Of a stretch of 64,000 nt of DNA, positions 26,886 to 34,861 are shown piece by piece. The translations under genes were made by a program, and so were the position numbers. The number at the start of each line of letters is the position of its first letter. Position 1 is the stretch's first letter. Origin of the DNA: Caproiciproducens faecalis (GTDB lineage Bacteria > Bacillota > Clostridia > Oscillospirales > Acutalibacteraceae); contig NZ_JAGFNZ010000002.1 of assembly GCF_019448085.1 (NCBI RefSeq), positions 682,001-746,000 of the forward strand, in the 5' to 3' direction. Below the pieces are notes generated by a model. It did not search any database and was not told the DNA's origin. It saw only the letters and a list, made by a program, of their open reading frames with translations.

Positions 26886-27220
26886 TATATTTTCACCTCT
26901 ATCTCCGCTTTTTCCCCGCCGCAGCCGAGCGCGACCATTACAGCCAGGGGGTTCCCCAAGCATTCGGCATGCTCCACCGTGACCTGCGGAAGAACCCGAA
27001 GCGCCTCCTGTGCCATGGTAAGTGCCTTTTCGTTCAGCCCGCTGTCGCCGGACTTCAGTTCATGCAGGCGGCTCCCTAAAGAAGGGTCATACGCAAAGCT
27101 CCCAATCGGGATCCTCAAGCGAAGAGCGGCGCGCTGCAGCAGTTCCTGCGCGCCCTGTATTTTTTGAGGACGACCGTTGAAGCCGAGTAAAAAATCCCCG
27201 TTCATTAACGCCGTATCCAT
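26885..27220 (-). CDS. Phage baseplate protein of the DUF2634/XkdS (gp25-like) family
   Basis: The 111-residue protein fits the small gp25/XkdS class. It has DFLLGFNGRPQKIQGAQEL near the N-terminus, the IPIGSFAYDPSLGSRLHEL segment, and a C-terminal beta stretch (EIEVKI). The IGS and YG-like turn is the usual signature. In contractile tails this protein links wedges and starts the sheath. Its presence is odd here because no sheath gene is found. ATG 27220 follows AAGGAGGGTTAGC, one base after the preceding stop. Confidence 0.8.
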   Translation of the reverse strand: MDTALMNGDFLLGFNGRPQKIQGAQELLQRAALRLRIPIGSFAYDPSLGSRLHELKSGDSGLNEKALTMAQEALRVLPQVTVEHAECLGNPLAVMVALGCGGEKAEIEVKI

Positions 27221-27221
27221 G

Positions 27222-27569
27222 CTAACCCTCCTTTTGCGCGGCGAAAACCTGCCCGTTAATGACAACATCGCCGTTGTTTTTCAGGTAAATGCTCGCGCCT
27301 CCGGACGAAAACAGCAGTAATTCGCCCGGAGCGATTCCTTTTTCCTGTGTCACCGCTCCAATGCAGGCATTCCTCGAACCTGTTCCTACCACAACCGTCT
27401 TTGCCGTATTTGGCGGCAGGTAAGCAATGCCCCACGGGCCCAGAAAGGGAATGCCGCGGTATTCCCTTTCCCCCTGCATCACGGCCGCACCGGTTACTTC
27501 CGCCACTTCCGCGGCGGTTTTCCGGTTCTGCGCGGCAGTGATCTGCTGTGAAATCCACATATCCCTCAT
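27222..27569 (-). CDS. Short baseplate spike-like protein (gpV/gp45-like)
   Basis: The 115-residue protein has an OB-like first part (RGIPFLGPWGIAYLPPN, VVVGTGSRNACIG). The last part is a beta-helix style tip with GGASIYLKNNGDVVING, a pattern seen in Mu gp45 and P2 gpV spike proteins where Gly and Asn repeat along strands. In PBSX the same position is held by xkdR. I favour a membrane-piercing spike or its short substitute. It overlaps the downstream end of the XkdQ-like gene by 4 bases. Confidence 0.6.
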   Translation of the reverse strand: MRDMWISQQITAAQNRKTAAEVAEVTGAAVMQGEREYRGIPFLGPWGIAYLPPNTAKTVVVGTGSRNACIGAVTQEKGIAPGELLLFSSGGASIYLKNNGDVVINGQVFAAQKEG

Positions 27570-28465
27570 CTCCTTAATAGAAACCGGGTACTTTCCCCGT
27601 CGTCACCCAAGCGGTATTCCGTCTGCGATACATACAGGTTTTCGATGAAACCGAGCGCCGTGTCCCTGACCTTTGCCGCCGTAAAAAGGCTCCCGGTGAT
27701 TTCTCCGGGACAGTCCACAGCCACCCGGTACGCCTTTTTCTCTGCCGCGCGGATCAGCCCATCGGCGTCTCCCTGTGCAAGGCATCTTCTTCGCCGGATT
27801 CCCAGCAGCTCCGCCTGTCCGCTTCGCGCGGCAGAGCAGTAATTTCCGGCGCTTCCGGACTTGACCAGTACCTCCGAAAGGAGGTTGCAAAACAAATTTT
27901 CAACGGAAAGAGAAGTGTACGCAATGCCGGCAGCGTTGTCAAACAGCAGTTCCCCCTGCGGCTTTTCGCCGGACGCATCAAATGTATCTGCCGTAATTCG
28001 CGGCGTCACTTTCAAAAACCGGCTGCAGAATCCCGCCGCAGCCTGCCACTCGCTCATCCCCTTTGTTACCGTGTATGTTCCGCTGAAAACCCGGCCGTCA
28101 CCCAAAAACCCCGAAAAGCCGTAGGGCTTTACATGCCTTTCAAAAACAGTCTTCAGCGACGGCATACAGTAGGTCTGCGGAATTGCCTCGTTGTCGAGCA
28201 AAACCGCCGCGTGGCTGCGGGCGGCAAGCGTCAGCTTTCTTCCCGCTCCAGAGCTCTCCTTCTGTTCGTCTACGATTCCGTCAAAACACAGCCCCTGATT
28301 TTTGTTGTAGATTTTAATGCCTGTCAGCAGACCCGCACTTTTGAAAAGGGGAAAGGTGCCGGTGAATCCGTCGGCCGGCGCGTCCTCCCCGCAAATCATC
28401 CTTGCCGAAACCGGGGGCGGGAGCAAAAATCCCACCCCCTGCGGCGTTACCCCCACATAGGTCAC
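27566..28465 (-). CDS. Late-control-D/XkdQ-like tail hub protein
   Basis: The 299-residue protein is in the xkdQ position, between the LysM protein and the spike-like gene. It has the layout of gp27-type hub proteins: beta-rich N-terminus, SLKTVFERHVKPYG, and GMSEWQAAAGFCSRF, a motif very common in this family (helix with W and FC). The start is GTG 28465, which overlaps the LysM gene stop as GTGA and has AAGGTGG upstream. A longer ORF running upstream is rejected since it would lie inside the LysM gene. The hub would hold the spike at the end of the tail. Confidence 0.72.
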   Translation of the reverse strand: MTYVGVTPQGVGFLLPPPVSARMICGEDAPADGFTGTFPLFKSAGLLTGIKIYNKNQGLCFDGIVDEQKESSGAGRKLTLAARSHAAVLLDNEAIPQTYCMPSLKTVFERHVKPYGFSGFLGDGRVFSGTYTVTKGMSEWQAAAGFCSRFLKVTPRITADTFDASGEKPQGELLFDNAAGIAYTSLSVENLFCNLLSEVLVKSGSAGNYCSAARSGQAELLGIRRRRCLAQGDADGLIRAAEKKAYRVAVDCPGEITGSLFTAAKVRDTALGFIENLYVSQTEYRLGDDGESTRFLLRR

Positions 28466-28986
28466 GGAAGCACCACCTTCTGCCCGCTGTTCAGCGCGTT
28501 GGGCCACTGAATCATCGGATTCAGCGTTTTCAGCGTATCCACATCCGTCCCGTAAAGGTTGGCGACTTCCCACAGGCTTTCCCCGCCAGTACAGACATAA
28601 ATTCCGGCGGAAGCAGCCGGGACTTTTAAATCCGTGTCCCCATCCTCTACAAATACGAAACTGTAAGAAACGCAGTCCGGCTGGGCTTCCCCGATCATTT
28701 TCAGAGAAGCGAACGCCGCCGGAAACGGGGTATCCCCCGGCAGCCGCAGCAGCCCGCTTTCGCCGGAAGTAAACACCGCCGCCAGGCGGCTGAATTCCTC
28801 CATACATCCGCTGCCGATAAACTCGCCCGAACCGGTGACGATCCGCTTGTCGCAGCCCAAATCCTGCAGAATGCTCCCGTAGAGCGGCAGCTTCAAATTT
28901 TTAATATTTCTGGAATAAGCGACCTCCACCTGCTTCGGGTTAAACGGCCACACATAATTTTTATAACTCATCGGCTGTATTTTCAT
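28462..28986 (-). CDS. LysM-domain phage tail protein (XkdP-like)
   Basis: The 174-residue protein has an N-terminal beta-rich part (PKQVEVAYSRNIKNLK, RIVTGSGEFIGSG) and a C-terminal LysM module (about 125-174, GGESLWEVANLYGTDVDTL and LNPMIQWPN). This matches XkdP-type tail proteins, which bind peptidoglycan or connect tube and hub. It is normally placed directly after a large tape-measure gene, which is absent here. ATG 28986 overlaps the stop of a 30-residue gene as ATGA. Confidence 0.8.
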   Translation of the reverse strand: MKIQPMSYKNYVWPFNPKQVEVAYSRNIKNLKLPLYGSILQDLGCDKRIVTGSGEFIGSGCMEEFSRLAAVFTSGESGLLRLPGDTPFPAAFASLKMIGEAQPDCVSYSFVFVEDGDTDLKVPAASAGIYVCTGGESLWEVANLYGTDVDTLKTLNPMIQWPNALNSGQKVVLP

Positions 28987-29075
28987 GCGTGTTCCTCCCC
29001 GGTGTCCAGCGGATGGGGATATCTGCGAAAGTCCCGTTCCAACCCTTCCGAAATTTCATCGAGCTCACTGTCCAC
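28983..29075 (-). CDS. 30-residue acidic protein inside the phage-like cluster
   Basis: GTG 29075 opens a 30-codon frame (starting VDSELDEISEGLERDF, ending DTGEEHA). GGAGG lies 9 nt upstream, the start overlaps the end of the upstream gene by 11 bases, and its stop overlaps the next start as ATGA. The composition is acidic with an amphipathic helix at residues 2-18. No family is recognised. It sits where sheath, tube, chaperone and tape-measure genes would be in PBSX-like phages. It could be a tail chaperone remnant, a very short tape-measure substitute, or only a coupling leader for the LysM gene. Confidence 0.5.
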   Translation of the reverse strand: MDSELDEISEGLERDFRRYPHPLDTGEEHA

Positions 29076-29742
29076 CGCTTTCCCCCTCCTTTTCCTGTGT
29101 CCGCGCCGCGGCGACCAGTTCCATGCTTTGGCGGGGGGTGTTGCCCGCCCCGCCCTCCGCCGTGATATTTTTCCATCTGCACCCGGAGTAAACCACCCTG
29201 CCTGCACTCCCCGCCGCAATCAGGCTGAATCCCGAAAGCGCACACAGGTCCGTACCGCTTTGAGAGCGAACGTTTTGAACGGTCAGCTCATAGCTGATTC
29301 GCCCGGGCGCGGTGGAAACCGCGTCCTGCTCGCCCCAGGCGGAAACCGTCCGGCTCTGCTGCACGCATTTTACCGTATAACTGTCGGCGACCGCAACCCG
29401 TTCCCCGTCCGCTTCCAGGTACACTTCCCTGTCCGCGTCGGCGGCCAGCACCTTCAAAACCGCCCAGACGTAAAGCTCTTCCCCCGCCACCAGGGCTGTG
29501 TCGGCGCGCTTGACAACATAGTTGCGCGCGCCGCTGTAAATCTCATCGCCGGTACAAAGCTTTTCCCCTGTAGGGCCGGTGTAAAGGTAATGCAGGTTAT
29601 CGTAATATTCCGTGGGCAAATTCAGGGACGCCCCGCTTTTGTACTGCAAAGGCCGTAAAATCGCGCTGACTTCACAGTCGTGGACGGTCACTTTTTCGCC
29701 GTATTTTCGAAAGAGCCTTTCCAGTGTTTCTCTTTGCGTCAT
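29065..29742 (-). CDS. Two-part head-closure / tail-tube-like phage protein
   Basis: The 225-residue protein has an N-terminal part (about 1-95, LERLFRKYGEKVTVHD with IYSGARNYVVKRA) resembling head-closure proteins. A C-terminal part (about 115-205) has SAWGEQDAVSTAPGRISYEL and VVYSGCRWKNI, a beta pattern like small tail-tube proteins. If right, one polypeptide both closes the head and supplies a tube-like ring. This is inference from pattern only. ATG 29742 overlaps the connector stop (ATGA) and follows GAGGGG; the reading from 29748 would use a TTG with no benefit. It ends 11 bases inside the 30-residue gene. Confidence 0.55.
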   Translation of the reverse strand: MTQRETLERLFRKYGEKVTVHDCEVSAILRPLQYKSGASLNLPTEYYDNLHYLYTGPTGEKLCTGDEIYSGARNYVVKRADTALVAGEELYVWAVLKVLAADADREVYLEADGERVAVADSYTVKCVQQSRTVSAWGEQDAVSTAPGRISYELTVQNVRSQSGTDLCALSGFSLIAAGSAGRVVYSGCRWKNITAEGGAGNTPRQSMELVAAARTQEKEGESGGQ

Positions 29743-30095
29743 GAACAAATCCCCTCAAACAAAAAACCTTCGTCTTTCAGATACGGAGCTGCCGCCGCAA
29801 CGGATTCCCGCCATGCCTGTCTGGCCATTTCCACCCCGGCAGCGCTTTTCGTCACCTTCACATCCCCCGCCGAAAAACTCTGCACCCCGGAGCCCGCCGT
29901 CACCACCGCCCAGCGGTACAGCGCGAGCGAAGCCGCCGCCGCACACAAAAGCCCCTGCGCTTCGGGAACCTCCTGTTTTACCCGGCGGCTGATTTCCGCC
30001 ATTGCGTCCTCACACAGGGGCAGGAACCTTGCCGCCGATTCCGCGCTTAAATCCGCCATCAGCGCAAAGCGCTCAGCCACATCCTCAATCACCAT
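29739..30095 (-). CDS. Phage head-tail connector protein
   Basis: The 118-residue mostly helical protein (ARFLPLCEDAMAEISRRV, then LCAAAASLALYRWAV and EMARQAWRE) follows the capsid gene by 11 bp. That is the place of gp6/XkdH-like connectors that dock under the portal. The alternation of helix-forming Ala/Leu/Glu with a central small beta turn fits this class. AAGGGGAACGGAT precedes ATG 30095. It is coupled to the next gene through ATGA. Specific identity is inferred mainly from position. Confidence 0.62.
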   Translation of the reverse strand: MVIEDVAERFALMADLSAESAARFLPLCEDAMAEISRRVKQEVPEAQGLLCAAAASLALYRWAVVTAGSGVQSFSAGDVKVTKSAAGVEMARQAWRESVAAAAPYLKDEGFLFEGICS

Positions 30096-30106
30096 ATCCG
30101 TTCCCC

Positions 30107-31120
30107 TTACGGCTGATAATTCAGTACCTTCACGGCACTGTCAAAAATCTTGGCAAAGCCCGCGATCGTGGTAATAGAGGCGCGTTCCAGCTGGCGGTCG
30201 ATCAGCTTGTCGTAATCGGTCAGCACCCCGCCGGCCTGCACCATTTCCAGCGCGCAGGTTTTATCAAGTCCGATGATCTGATTGTCCCCCAAATCCGGCA
30301 CATGCAAAAGGTTCGCGCCGAGCGGAGCGGCCAGCTTGCCGGTACCCTGAAAGTTCAAGCCCGCGTTCGCGTCCTTAAACTCACTGATGGACAGAATGTC
30401 CTTTACGGTGGAAGTAGAAGCCAGCATGGTATTGAGAGAATACGGCGCGAGCACTCCCCAAAGGTTGACCATGTCGGCGTAATCAGGCTTTGCGCCCGCC
30501 GTTGCCACCGCGTCTGCGGGGGTCTGCCCGTCGTCCCCGTGCAGCAGTACCTCCACCGCGTCCGTAAGCTGTGCGCGGGCAATGTAAGCACCGATCTGGC
30601 GCAGGGTAACGGTGAACAGGTCGAGTTTCTGGAATCGGAGCGCCTCGTAGCTGGCGACCAGCATCCTTCCGCGCTTGTGCAGCTTCACCAGATGATCCTG
30701 CGTCCTGACGACGGTCTGGGGAATCTGCGCTCCCTCCGCGACCGGCTTAAGTGCTTTGTCCTCTTTACCCGGATTTGAGGTAATGGTGCGATAGTCCATG
30801 GAGCCGATATTCGTCGTTGTCGCCACAAGGTTCGGCAGCAGGTTCGCCAGCTCCATCCCCTGCCGCACTGCGCGGTTGACGTATTCCGGGAAAAGCGCCG
30901 AGGAATCCGCCGTCTGGAAGAATTTTTCAATCCGGTCGGAGTCCGCGCCGCCTACGCGGATATCAAAGCGCTTCAGCTGTCTTTGGTACGCGTCAAGCCC
31001 TTCCAGCCCGCTGCCCGCGTAATTTTCGGTCGGGTCAAGGCTTTCCAGAACCTCCGTAAAGCTTTTTCCCGGGGTACCGTACATTCCTTTTTCGAGTTTC
31101 ATTGATTCATAAAATGCCAT
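30107..31120 (-). CDS. Phage major capsid protein
   Basis: The 337-residue protein is located between decoration and connector genes. The sequence (KGMYGTPGKSFTEVLESLDP at the N-terminus, LDAYQRQLKRFDI, then VATTTNIGSMDYRTIT) has the arm plus HK97-like fold pattern of clostridial phage capsids. TIAGFAKIFDSAVKVLNY ends the chain in the way typical of this group. ATG 31120 has GGGAGGAAAAAAAC before it; an upstream ATG at 31237 would overlap the decoration gene. There is no long N-terminal scaffold to be cleaved, so scaffolding may come from the C-terminal part of the protease. Confidence 0.78.
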   Translation of the reverse strand: MAFYESMKLEKGMYGTPGKSFTEVLESLDPTENYAGSGLEGLDAYQRQLKRFDIRVGGADSDRIEKFFQTADSSALFPEYVNRAVRQGMELANLLPNLVATTTNIGSMDYRTITSNPGKEDKALKPVAEGAQIPQTVVRTQDHLVKLHKRGRMLVASYEALRFQKLDLFTVTLRQIGAYIARAQLTDAVEVLLHGDDGQTPADAVATAGAKPDYADMVNLWGVLAPYSLNTMLASTSTVKDILSISEFKDANAGLNFQGTGKLAAPLGANLLHVPDLGDNQIIGLDKTCALEMVQAGGVLTDYDKLIDRQLERASITTIAGFAKIFDSAVKVLNYQP

Positions 31121-31139
31121 GTTTTTTTCCTCCCGTTTC

Positions 31140-31481
31140 TTAAAGAATGATGCCGCAGGTCTGCGCCGCGGTGTCAACGTCCGTGACAAGAAGGCTCCTG
31201 CCGGTACTTTCCGTCTGGACTTTTCCGTCTGCCGCACAGTTTAATTTTTGGTACCCGACTGTCGGGGCGGTGCCGGAATACGGCACGGTAACATAGCCGG
31301 AAAGCTGTACCGCCGCAAAGCCTCCGCGCACGGAAACCGCCACTCCGCAAAACGCGTCCAGCGCCGTGCCCGCGCCGACCTTTCCGTTTCCGGTCATTTT
31401 CACCGGCATCCCCGGCGTTACGCCTGCTTCCGCCTCAAAGGTTGCCATCTGTTCACCATAGCCGTTCAAAGAAATATTCAT
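31140..31481 (-). CDS. Capsid decoration-like protein
   Basis: The 113-residue Gly/Ala/Thr/Val-rich beta protein (FEAEAGVTPGMPVKMTGNGKV, AFCGVAVSVRGGFAAVQLSGYV) resembles DUF2190/gpD-like head decoration proteins that trim the capsid in trimers. Those are usually encoded directly upstream of the major capsid gene, as here. ATG 31481 has CGGAGGAGAAAAC before it. No catalytic motifs are seen. Confidence 0.7.
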   Translation of the reverse strand: MNISLNGYGEQMATFEAEAGVTPGMPVKMTGNGKVGAGTALDAFCGVAVSVRGGFAAVQLSGYVTVPYSGTAPTVGYQKLNCAADGKVQTESTGRSLLVTDVDTAAQTCGIIL

Positions 31482-31504
31482 GTTTTCTCCTCCGTTATTC
31501 AGAA

Positions 31505-32467
31505 TTATATTTTATACTCCGCATTGAAAGCAGAGCTTTCCGTCCGGTGCGCCGGAGCCAGCTGCGGGCTTAGGGGAAGAACCTCTTGTGCCCTGCGGCG
31601 GTAGGCTTTTTCAAAACATTTCAAATCTTCCGCGTCCATTTCGGCGGCAACACGGGCCGCCGTCTTTGCCGGGATCTCCGGCTGCGCAATGCCCGCGTAT
31701 TTCACAAAGCTGTTTTCCAGCTCCCCGCGGTACATTCGCCCGCATTCGGCCAGCGCTTCCAGCGTTTCCAGCCGCTTCAGAATCCGGTGTGCCTGCTCCG
31801 CGCTCAGTGTGAGTTCCCCGTCGGCAGACGAAAGCATTTTTTCAACATTCTCCGCATCTTTGGTGGAAAAGTTTTTAATCACTCCCGCTTCGCGTTGGGC
31901 AGGAACCGCCACAAACGACCATTCGTAGGCGTCCGTCGGCTCGCTTAAAACCGCACAGCAGGTTTTCCCGCCGTAGGTCTTTCCTTTTACATGGGTACAG
32001 CCGCCCTGCTTTAAGTCCGCGCCGCAGATGCTGCAGGTAACCTTGCCCACCGCGCAGCCCACGCTGACCTCTTTTTTAATCCCGCTGTCCAGCTCCAAAA
32101 TCAGGTCGCTGTTTTTATCGCTTTTCGGCAGGTACGCCTGCGCGACCAGACGGCAGTACGGTTCTTCCGTTTGCGTCGTTCGTTCGCCGTCCCGCTCCAC
32201 GGCACAGTCGTAAATGCGGGCCGTCTGGTTCTGCGTCTGCATGCTGTGATTGAAAATCCCCGTTTTCCCGACGAACAGAACCGCCAGCTTTTGCAAGGCT
32301 TCTTCCGTGAAGCGCTCCCCGTCGCGGTCAATTTCGTTGTCACACAGGACTACGGAAAACGTGTAGATTTCCTCCGCCGTAAACTCCCTGCGGGTATACC
32401 GGTTAATTTTCCGGAGCGCGTCCCCGTCCGGTTTTCCTTTGCTTTTCAGCACATATCCCTCTTTCAA
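31505..32467 (-). CDS. Phage prohead maturation protease (XkdF-like) with Cys-rich insert and helical tail
   Basis: The 320-residue protein has a protease-like first part (about 30-190). The motif NEIDRDGERFT is followed by GIFNHSM (candidate catalytic His), SVGCAVG, then C-x-x-C...C-x-H (CSIC, GGCTH), and EWSFVAVPAQ, typical of XkdF and U35-type prohead proteases. The second part (about 205-305) is a charged helix that may act as scaffold. The four Cys/His look like a zinc site. The start is TTG 32467 with AGGAAGGATTAC upstream. It follows the portal gene by 16 bp. Confidence 0.68.
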   Translation of the reverse strand: MKEGYVLKSKGKPDGDALRKINRYTRREFTAEEIYTFSVVLCDNEIDRDGERFTEEALQKLAVLFVGKTGIFNHSMQTQNQTARIYDCAVERDGERTTQTEEPYCRLVAQAYLPKSDKNSDLILELDSGIKKEVSVGCAVGKVTCSICGADLKQGGCTHVKGKTYGGKTCCAVLSEPTDAYEWSFVAVPAQREAGVIKNFSTKDAENVEKMLSSADGELTLSAEQAHRILKRLETLEALAECGRMYRGELENSFVKYAGIAQPEIPAKTAARVAAEMDAEDLKCFEKAYRRRAQEVLPLSPQLAPAHRTESSAFNAEYKI

Positions 32468-32483
32468 GTAATCCTTCCTTTCC

Positions 32484-33608
32484 TTACGTTGTTGCGGCAG
32501 CTTCCAGCTGTGCCGCCTTTGCGTTCAGATACCTCGCGTTTGCCGTCTCGATTTCATCCTGCAGCGTAATGTCATCCCATTCAATCACAAACCCCGGATC
32601 GTACCCGTTCAGCCGCAGCCACAAAGAGCAGATGCGGTGAATCACCGGGTTCAGGATACGGCGGTATGCTTCCAGTTCGCTGGTCAGAATGTCCGCCTGC
32701 TGACTCGACATCCTCTCTGTAGACGACCACGAAAGTCCCAGCAGAAACGGCGGCAGTCCAAGCTTCGCCACAATCTGTTCCAGCATTTCGCGCACCGGTA
32801 CGGCGCTGTCCAGAATCTGGTTATCCGCGCCGATCGCCTTGATGCTCACATCCCCCACGGCTATAAAATCGCTTACGCTGTCCTTCTGCATCGCGCGGCT
32901 CCACTCCCCGGCAATCTGCTGGGCGCGTTCCTTTGCGTAGGCTCTGTCCGCCGCGTCGCCCGTCGGTTTGTAGGTTACGGCGAAGCGCACATTGCCCAGC
33001 CGTTCCCAGTTGACGCCGATGGTGTTGTAAATCTGAATCAGGATTCCGCTGACAAACGGCAGTCCGTGCAGCAGGGATACCCCCCTGGCGCTGCCGGGCG
33101 CGGGGTTCAGCGCGGAGCAAAAGACCAACTCCGGATATTTCACCCTCACGCTTCCTCCGGGTTCGCGGCGAAAGATCTCTGTCTGCAGCGGGCTGACCGC
33201 CTTCAGCTCTACATCCTCCAACCCCGCGTTGTAAAGCGCGGCAACGGTTCCGCCGCCGACCACCATTTCCCCCACCGCGTTGCCGTAGGTCAGAAGCTGC
33301 GACAAATAATCGTTCAAAAAGCTCTGGACTCCCGCCTCCATGGAATTTACTTTTACATTCTGTAAGAATAAATTCAGGCGGGCTTCCGCGTTTTTATTTC
33401 CGCAGTGTACGGTAAAGCTGCCGATCAGCCGGATGATTTTATCAATGCCCGCGTCAATGATCGGCACCGCCTCACGCAAAGCGGCGTAAAGTCTGTTTTC
33501 CCCTGTCTGCAGCGGCACATAGCTGTTCAGCGCGGCAAACGGCGAAGCGGCAGCCGCCGTCTGTACCGCCTGTGCGACCGGCTGCAATTTTTGTTTTTTC
33601 CCTATCAT
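32484..33608 (-). CDS. Phage portal protein
   Basis: The 374-residue protein fits the portal class: a helix-rich N-terminal part (REAVPIIDAGIDKIIRLIGSF), a central wing, then LPPFLLGLSWSSTERMSSQQADI and LWLRLNGYDPGFVIEW near the C-terminus, both very common in portals. The dodecamer would form the DNA gate and dock terminase. ATG 33608 overlaps the terL stop by ATGA. The reading frame is complete with no internal damage. Confidence 0.85.
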   Translation of the reverse strand: MIGKKQKLQPVAQAVQTAAAASPFAALNSYVPLQTGENRLYAALREAVPIIDAGIDKIIRLIGSFTVHCGNKNAEARLNLFLQNVKVNSMEAGVQSFLNDYLSQLLTYGNAVGEMVVGGGTVAALYNAGLEDVELKAVSPLQTEIFRREPGGSVRVKYPELVFCSALNPAPGSARGVSLLHGLPFVSGILIQIYNTIGVNWERLGNVRFAVTYKPTGDAADRAYAKERAQQIAGEWSRAMQKDSVSDFIAVGDVSIKAIGADNQILDSAVPVREMLEQIVAKLGLPPFLLGLSWSSTERMSSQQADILTSELEAYRRILNPVIHRICSLWLRLNGYDPGFVIEWDDITLQDEIETANARYLNAKAAQLEAAATT

Positions 33609-34861
33609 GGCTCTCCTCTCCCGCGCGGCGCGGCAATTGCGAAGAAAGCGTCCTCCCTGCGGAGCAGCGTCGTCACAAAATACCGGATATCATCCATCGC
33701 GTGGTCGTTTTCTTTTACCGGCGCGTCCCGGCTTTTGTCGTCGTTCCAGCGGTACAGGCCGAATTCCCTTACCGCGTCCGCGCAGTTTCTGCAGATTCTC
33801 ACGTCCCCCTGTTTCAGCGCAACGCTGACCTGACGGATTCCATCCAGTACTTCGTTCTGCGCGGGCAGGACGCGGTATTTTCCGTGCCGCCGGATGACCT
33901 CGATAAAACTGGCGGCGGAAGGGTCAACGGCAATTCTGTCAATTTCCCGTTCCCCGCAAAGCCGTTCCAGCCCGGCGTAATGCTCCTCGTCCGTGCGGGA
34001 AGAACCCGCGGTACGCGAATCGTAGTAATACTCGTCCATCCGGTACCATACGCCGTCCTTTTTTCCCCAAAGTCCGAAGGAAGACGGGTTCACGGTTCCG
34101 TAATCGCAGGAAACGGCGTAGCTTTCACAGTCTTTCGGTACGTCACAGAACATTTTGTCCGTCATAAACGGGTAGACAAGCCCCTGTGCCGCCACCCATT
34201 TCCCCAGCACGAACCGCTCGTAAAACGTCCCCGCGTAAAGCCCGCGGTACCGTGCGCGAATCTGAGGGCTGAGCGACGGGTTGTCCTCCATGGTGAAGTG
34301 CAGGTATAGCGCGTTCTTCGGTTCCGCCTTTTTGATCCATTCGCGGTAAAACCAGTGCTGCGGATTTTCCGGGTTGCAGTTGAACCAGAATTTCGAGCCC
34401 TCCACCGAGCAGCGCGCAAGCGCCTGTTCCACAAAGGACCGGGGCATCAGCGCCACCTCGTCAAACAGCACCCCCGAAAGGGTAATGCCCTGAATCAGCG
34501 CGGAGGAACCCTCGTCGCGCCCGCCGAACAAATAAAACCGGTTGCAATGCTTTTCAAAGGAAATATCCAGCCGGTTTTCCGCGGCTTTCATCTCACACCG
34601 GAATCCCGCTTCCTGTAGAGCCGGCAGCAGCGTGGTAATCAGGTTCCGTTTCAGGGAACGGATGGTTTTCCCGCAGATGGCAAACGAGCGGTTTTGAAAT
34701 CGGCAAAGCGCCCACGCCGCAAAGGAAATTCCAAGGCAGAGCGTTTTCCCGCTTCTCACCGCCCCGTCACAGATCACCGCGTCCCGGTTTTCATACGGGC
34801 TGCCTGGGCACCACCAGGAAAGCGCCTGAAGCTGTTTTTGCGAAAAAGTTTTAAACTCCAT
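33605..34861 (-). CDS. terL: Phage terminase large subunit
   Basis: The 418-residue ATPase/nuclease packages DNA into the capsid. Walker A is ICDGAVRSGKT and Walker B with catalytic Glu is GVLFDEVAL. The RNase H-like nuclease has Asp in SCDYGTVNPSSFG, IAVDPSA and DHAMDDIRYF, so both engines look intact. ATG 34861 follows GGGGAAGAAG and overlaps the small subunit gene by 11 bases. It is similar to the XtmB type used by PBSX. Presence of intact nuclease residues argues the packaging step may still work. Confidence 0.9.
   Translation of the reverse strand: MEFKTFSQKQLQALSWWCPGSPYENRDAVICDGAVRSGKTLCLGISFAAWALCRFQNRSFAICGKTIRSLKRNLITTLLPALQEAGFRCEMKAAENRLDISFEKHCNRFYLFGGRDEGSSALIQGITLSGVLFDEVALMPRSFVEQALARCSVEGSKFWFNCNPENPQHWFYREWIKKAEPKNALYLHFTMEDNPSLSPQIRARYRGLYAGTFYERFVLGKWVAAQGLVYPFMTDKMFCDVPKDCESYAVSCDYGTVNPSSFGLWGKKDGVWYRMDEYYYDSRTAGSSRTDEEHYAGLERLCGEREIDRIAVDPSAASFIEVIRRHGKYRVLPAQNEVLDGIRQVSVALKQGDVRICRNCADAVREFGLYRWNDDKSRDAPVKENDHAMDDIRYFVTTLLRREDAFFAIAAPRGRGEP

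Noticed and set aside
28961-29245. 94-codon Gly/Arg-rich minus-strand frame
   Set aside because: It is out of frame with the overlapping head-closure-like and 30-residue genes, and its composition is that of a shadow.
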